In this document: positions 62,395 through 64,000 of the stretch, one piece after another
Layout of the letters: each line of letters begins with the position of its first letter
Numbering within the stretch: the stretch's first letter is position 1
Source: CAISIP01 sp965278985
GTDB taxonomy: Bacteria > Pseudomonadota > Gammaproteobacteria > Burkholderiales > Burkholderiaceae_C
Reading direction: 5' to 3'
DNA: 64,000 nt
Assembly: GCA_965278985.1 (NCBI GenBank)
Contig: OZ257131.1
Span: 4,154,001 to 4,218,000, forward strand
Position numbers and translations under genes: made by a program
The notes under the pieces: model-generated
Database searches by the model: none
What the model saw: only the letters and a program-made list of their open reading frames with translations
Told to the model about the DNA's origin: nothing

Positions 62395-63366
62395 TTAGAA
62401 CGGCGAGTTCGGGAAGTAGAAGTCCTTCGCGTTCTCTTTGGTGATCAGCACCGACGGGATGATGGTCGTGGCCGGCAGCTTCTCGCCCTTCAGGCGCGCT
62501 TCGGCCGTGAGCTTGATCGCGTCGTAGATGAACTTGGGCGAGTAGGACACGTTGGCCTGGATGCGCGGATCCTTGCCGTCCATCAGCGTCTTGACCATGC
62601 CCTTTGCACCGGCACCGCCGAACACCACCTTGATGTCCTTGCGCTTGGCCTCGTCGATGGCCTTGAGCACGCCCACGGCCATGTCGTCGTCGGCCGCCCA
62701 GACGGCGTCGATCTGCTTGAAGCGCGTCAAATAGTCCTGCATGACCTTGAAGGCGTCGTCGCGGTTCCAGTTGGCGTACTTGGCGTCCAGCAGCTTGATG
62801 TCGGGGCTGCCCTTGATGGCGGCGTTGAAGGCGTCCATGCGCTCGTTGTCCAGCGTGGTGGCGATGCCGCGCATGGCGACGACGTTGCCCTTGCCGTTCA
62901 GGGCCTTGACCAGGTATTCGCCGGGGATCTTGCCGAAGGCGGTGTTGTCACCGGCCACGTACGCGTCCTGCGCGCTGGGGTCGGTCAGGCCACGGTCCAC
63001 GACCGTCACGTAGACACCCTTGCTCTTGACCTGGGCCACGGGCTTGGTCAGCGAGGCGGATTCGAAGGGGAACACCACCAGCGCGTTGATCTTGTTGACC
63101 GTCAGGAGGTCCTGCAGCTGGTTGGCCTGCTCGGGCGCGCCGCTGGCGGTCTTGACGATGACGGTCAGGTTCTTGTTGGCCTTCTCCAGGTCCTTCTTGG
63201 CCTGGTTGGCCCAGTACACGATGCCACCGGTGAAGCCGTGCGTGGCGGCCGGGATGGCGACGCCGAGCACCACCTTTTCCTGGGCGTGGGCGGTGCCCAG
63301 GGTCGATGCGGCCAGGGCGGCTGCGGCCACGGCGCCGAGCGCGAGTCTGCGGGTGAAAGAAATCAT
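62395..63366 (-). CDS. Periplasmic sugar-binding protein of ABC transporter
   Basis: 323 residues. Signal peptide (RRLALGAVAAAALAASTLG, cleavage after AHA) and a RbsB-type fold: KVVLGVAIPAATHGFTGG, NQLQDLLTVNKINALVVFP, VWAADDDMAVGVLKAIDEA and FGGAGAKGMVKTLM. AGGAGA is 9 bases before ATG 63366. Works with the permease encoded just upstream. Substrate probably a sugar. Confidence 0.94.
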   Translation of the reverse strand: MISFTRRLALGAVAAAALAASTLGTAHAQEKVVLGVAIPAATHGFTGGIVYWANQAKKDLEKANKNLTVIVKTASGAPEQANQLQDLLTVNKINALVVFPFESASLTKPVAQVKSKGVYVTVVDRGLTDPSAQDAYVAGDNTAFGKIPGEYLVKALNGKGNVVAMRGIATTLDNERMDAFNAAIKGSPDIKLLDAKYANWNRDDAFKVMQDYLTRFKQIDAVWAADDDMAVGVLKAIDEAKRKDIKVVFGGAGAKGMVKTLMDGKDPRIQANVSYSPKFIYDAIKLTAEARLKGEKLPATTIIPSVLITKENAKDFYFPNSPF

Positions 63367-63442
63367 GGGAACAGTCTCCTGAGTGGTTGAGGAAGGGTGA
63401 AGGACATGGCGGACAACACCGCCGGGGGAACACACGGAACGC

Positions 63443-64000
63443 TCATCGCTTGCTCCGCTGCGAGAACGCGACGGCGATGATCACGAAACCCTGCACCGCA
63501 GCGTTGAGGTACACGCTGATGATGCTGGTGAGGTTGAGGATGTTGCTGATGACCGAGAGCAGGATCGCGCCGATCACGGTGCCGGTGATGGTGCCCGCGC
63601 CGCCCTTGAGCGCGGTGCCGCCGACGATCACCGAAGCGATCGCCTCCAGCTCCCATAGCAGCCCGGTGGTGGGCGTGGCCGAGCCCAGGCGCGGCACGTA
63701 CAGCAGCGTGGCGATGCCCACGCACACGCCGAGCAGCACATAGGTGAGGATCTTCACGCGGTCCACGTCCACCGCGGCATAGCGTGCGACCTGTTCGTTG
63801 GAGCCGATGGCCTGCACGTAGCGGCCGAACGAGGTGCGGTTCAGCAGCACGCCGCCGGCGATGGCCACGGCCAGGAACACCCACACGGGGATGGGCACGC
63901 CCAGCAACGCGCCGTAGTAGACGGGGCCATAAGCGTCGGAAAGATCGTTGTCCAGCGTCAGCGCGCCACCGTCGGACAGGTAGGTGAGGTAGGCGCGGAA
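63443..64000 (-). CDS. Sugar-type ABC transporter permease (partial)
   Basis: The frame is open to the right edge of the window (186 codons to the stop at 63443), so the N-terminal part is missing. Residues match the RbsC family: RTSFGRYVQAIGSNEQVARYA, AVDVDRVKILTYVLLG, GLLWELEAIASVIVGGTAL and GGAGTITGTVIGAILLSVI in the last two helices (shown as short blocks). Stands 76 bases before the binding-protein gene. The ATPase gene should lie beyond the edge. Confidence 0.9.
   Translation of the reverse strand, partial: FRAYLTYLSDGGALTLDNDLSDAYGPVYYGALLGVPIPVWVFLAVAIAGGVLLNRTSFGRYVQAIGSNEQVARYAAVDVDRVKILTYVLLGVCVGIATLLYVPRLGSATPTTGLLWELEAIASVIVGGTALKGGAGTITGTVIGAILLSVISNILNLTSIISVYLNAAVQGFVIIAVAFSQRSKR

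Overview
The window is a 64 kb stretch of a high-GC chromosome whose gene content points to a Burkholderiales bacterium, most likely Comamonadaceae (Acidovorax-like). The basis is compositional and by family: amino-acid and sugar ABC importers, a MocR regulator, PEP-CTERM proteins, a methyl-accepting chemotaxis protein with a C-terminal sensor domain, and multihaem cytochromes. This placement is inference; no rRNA or marker gene is present. No tRNA, rRNA, CRISPR array, prophage or insertion sequence was recognised.

Layout. 1-9 kb: end of a CheW-like gene, a secreted fasciclin protein, a chemotaxis receptor, a large FAD/cyclic-nucleotide/iron-sulfur fusion oxidoreductase and a PAS-GAF-GGDEF-EAL protein. 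9-13 kb: an operon for a polar amino-acid ABC importer led by a GntR/FCD regulator. 13.1-13.8 kb: a VapBC-type toxin-antitoxin pair. 13.9-25.6 kb: a six-gene, tightly overlapping operon on the minus strand: membrane b-type cytochrome, FHA-TM-decahaem cytochrome, lipoprotein with DUF336-like domains, outer-membrane beta-barrel, decahaem cytochrome with an LVIVD propeller, pentahaem cytochrome. Together it looks like a trans-envelope electron conduit and is the most interesting system in the window.

25.8-38 kb: an Lrp-type regulator divergent from a cysteine desulfurase-rhodanese fusion, an MFS pump, a MocR regulator divergent from a LysE exporter, then a plus-strand run of EamA transporter, cupin, aminotransferase, glutathione transferase, PhzF, threonine-dehydratase-like and SRPBCC genes. 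This run looks like amino-acid or small-metabolite handling. 38-45 kb: a methyltransferase-GNAT fusion, a glutamine-synthetase-like ligase, and a Gfo/Idh/MocA dehydrogenase divergent from a sugar-type ABC importer.

45-59 kb: outer-membrane phospholipase A, a histidine phosphatase, an accessory patch of small orphan genes, a racemase-like protein, two convergent PEP-CTERM proteins around a clear terminator, a patatin, an HD hydrolase, an MHYT hybrid histidine kinase and a creatininase-family hydrolase. 59.3-60 kb: ccdAB with an upstream array of four 14-bp repeats. 60-64 kb: a second sugar-type ABC operon (partial permease, binding protein, TIM-barrel isomerase, dehydrogenase) interrupted by a cluster of hairpins.
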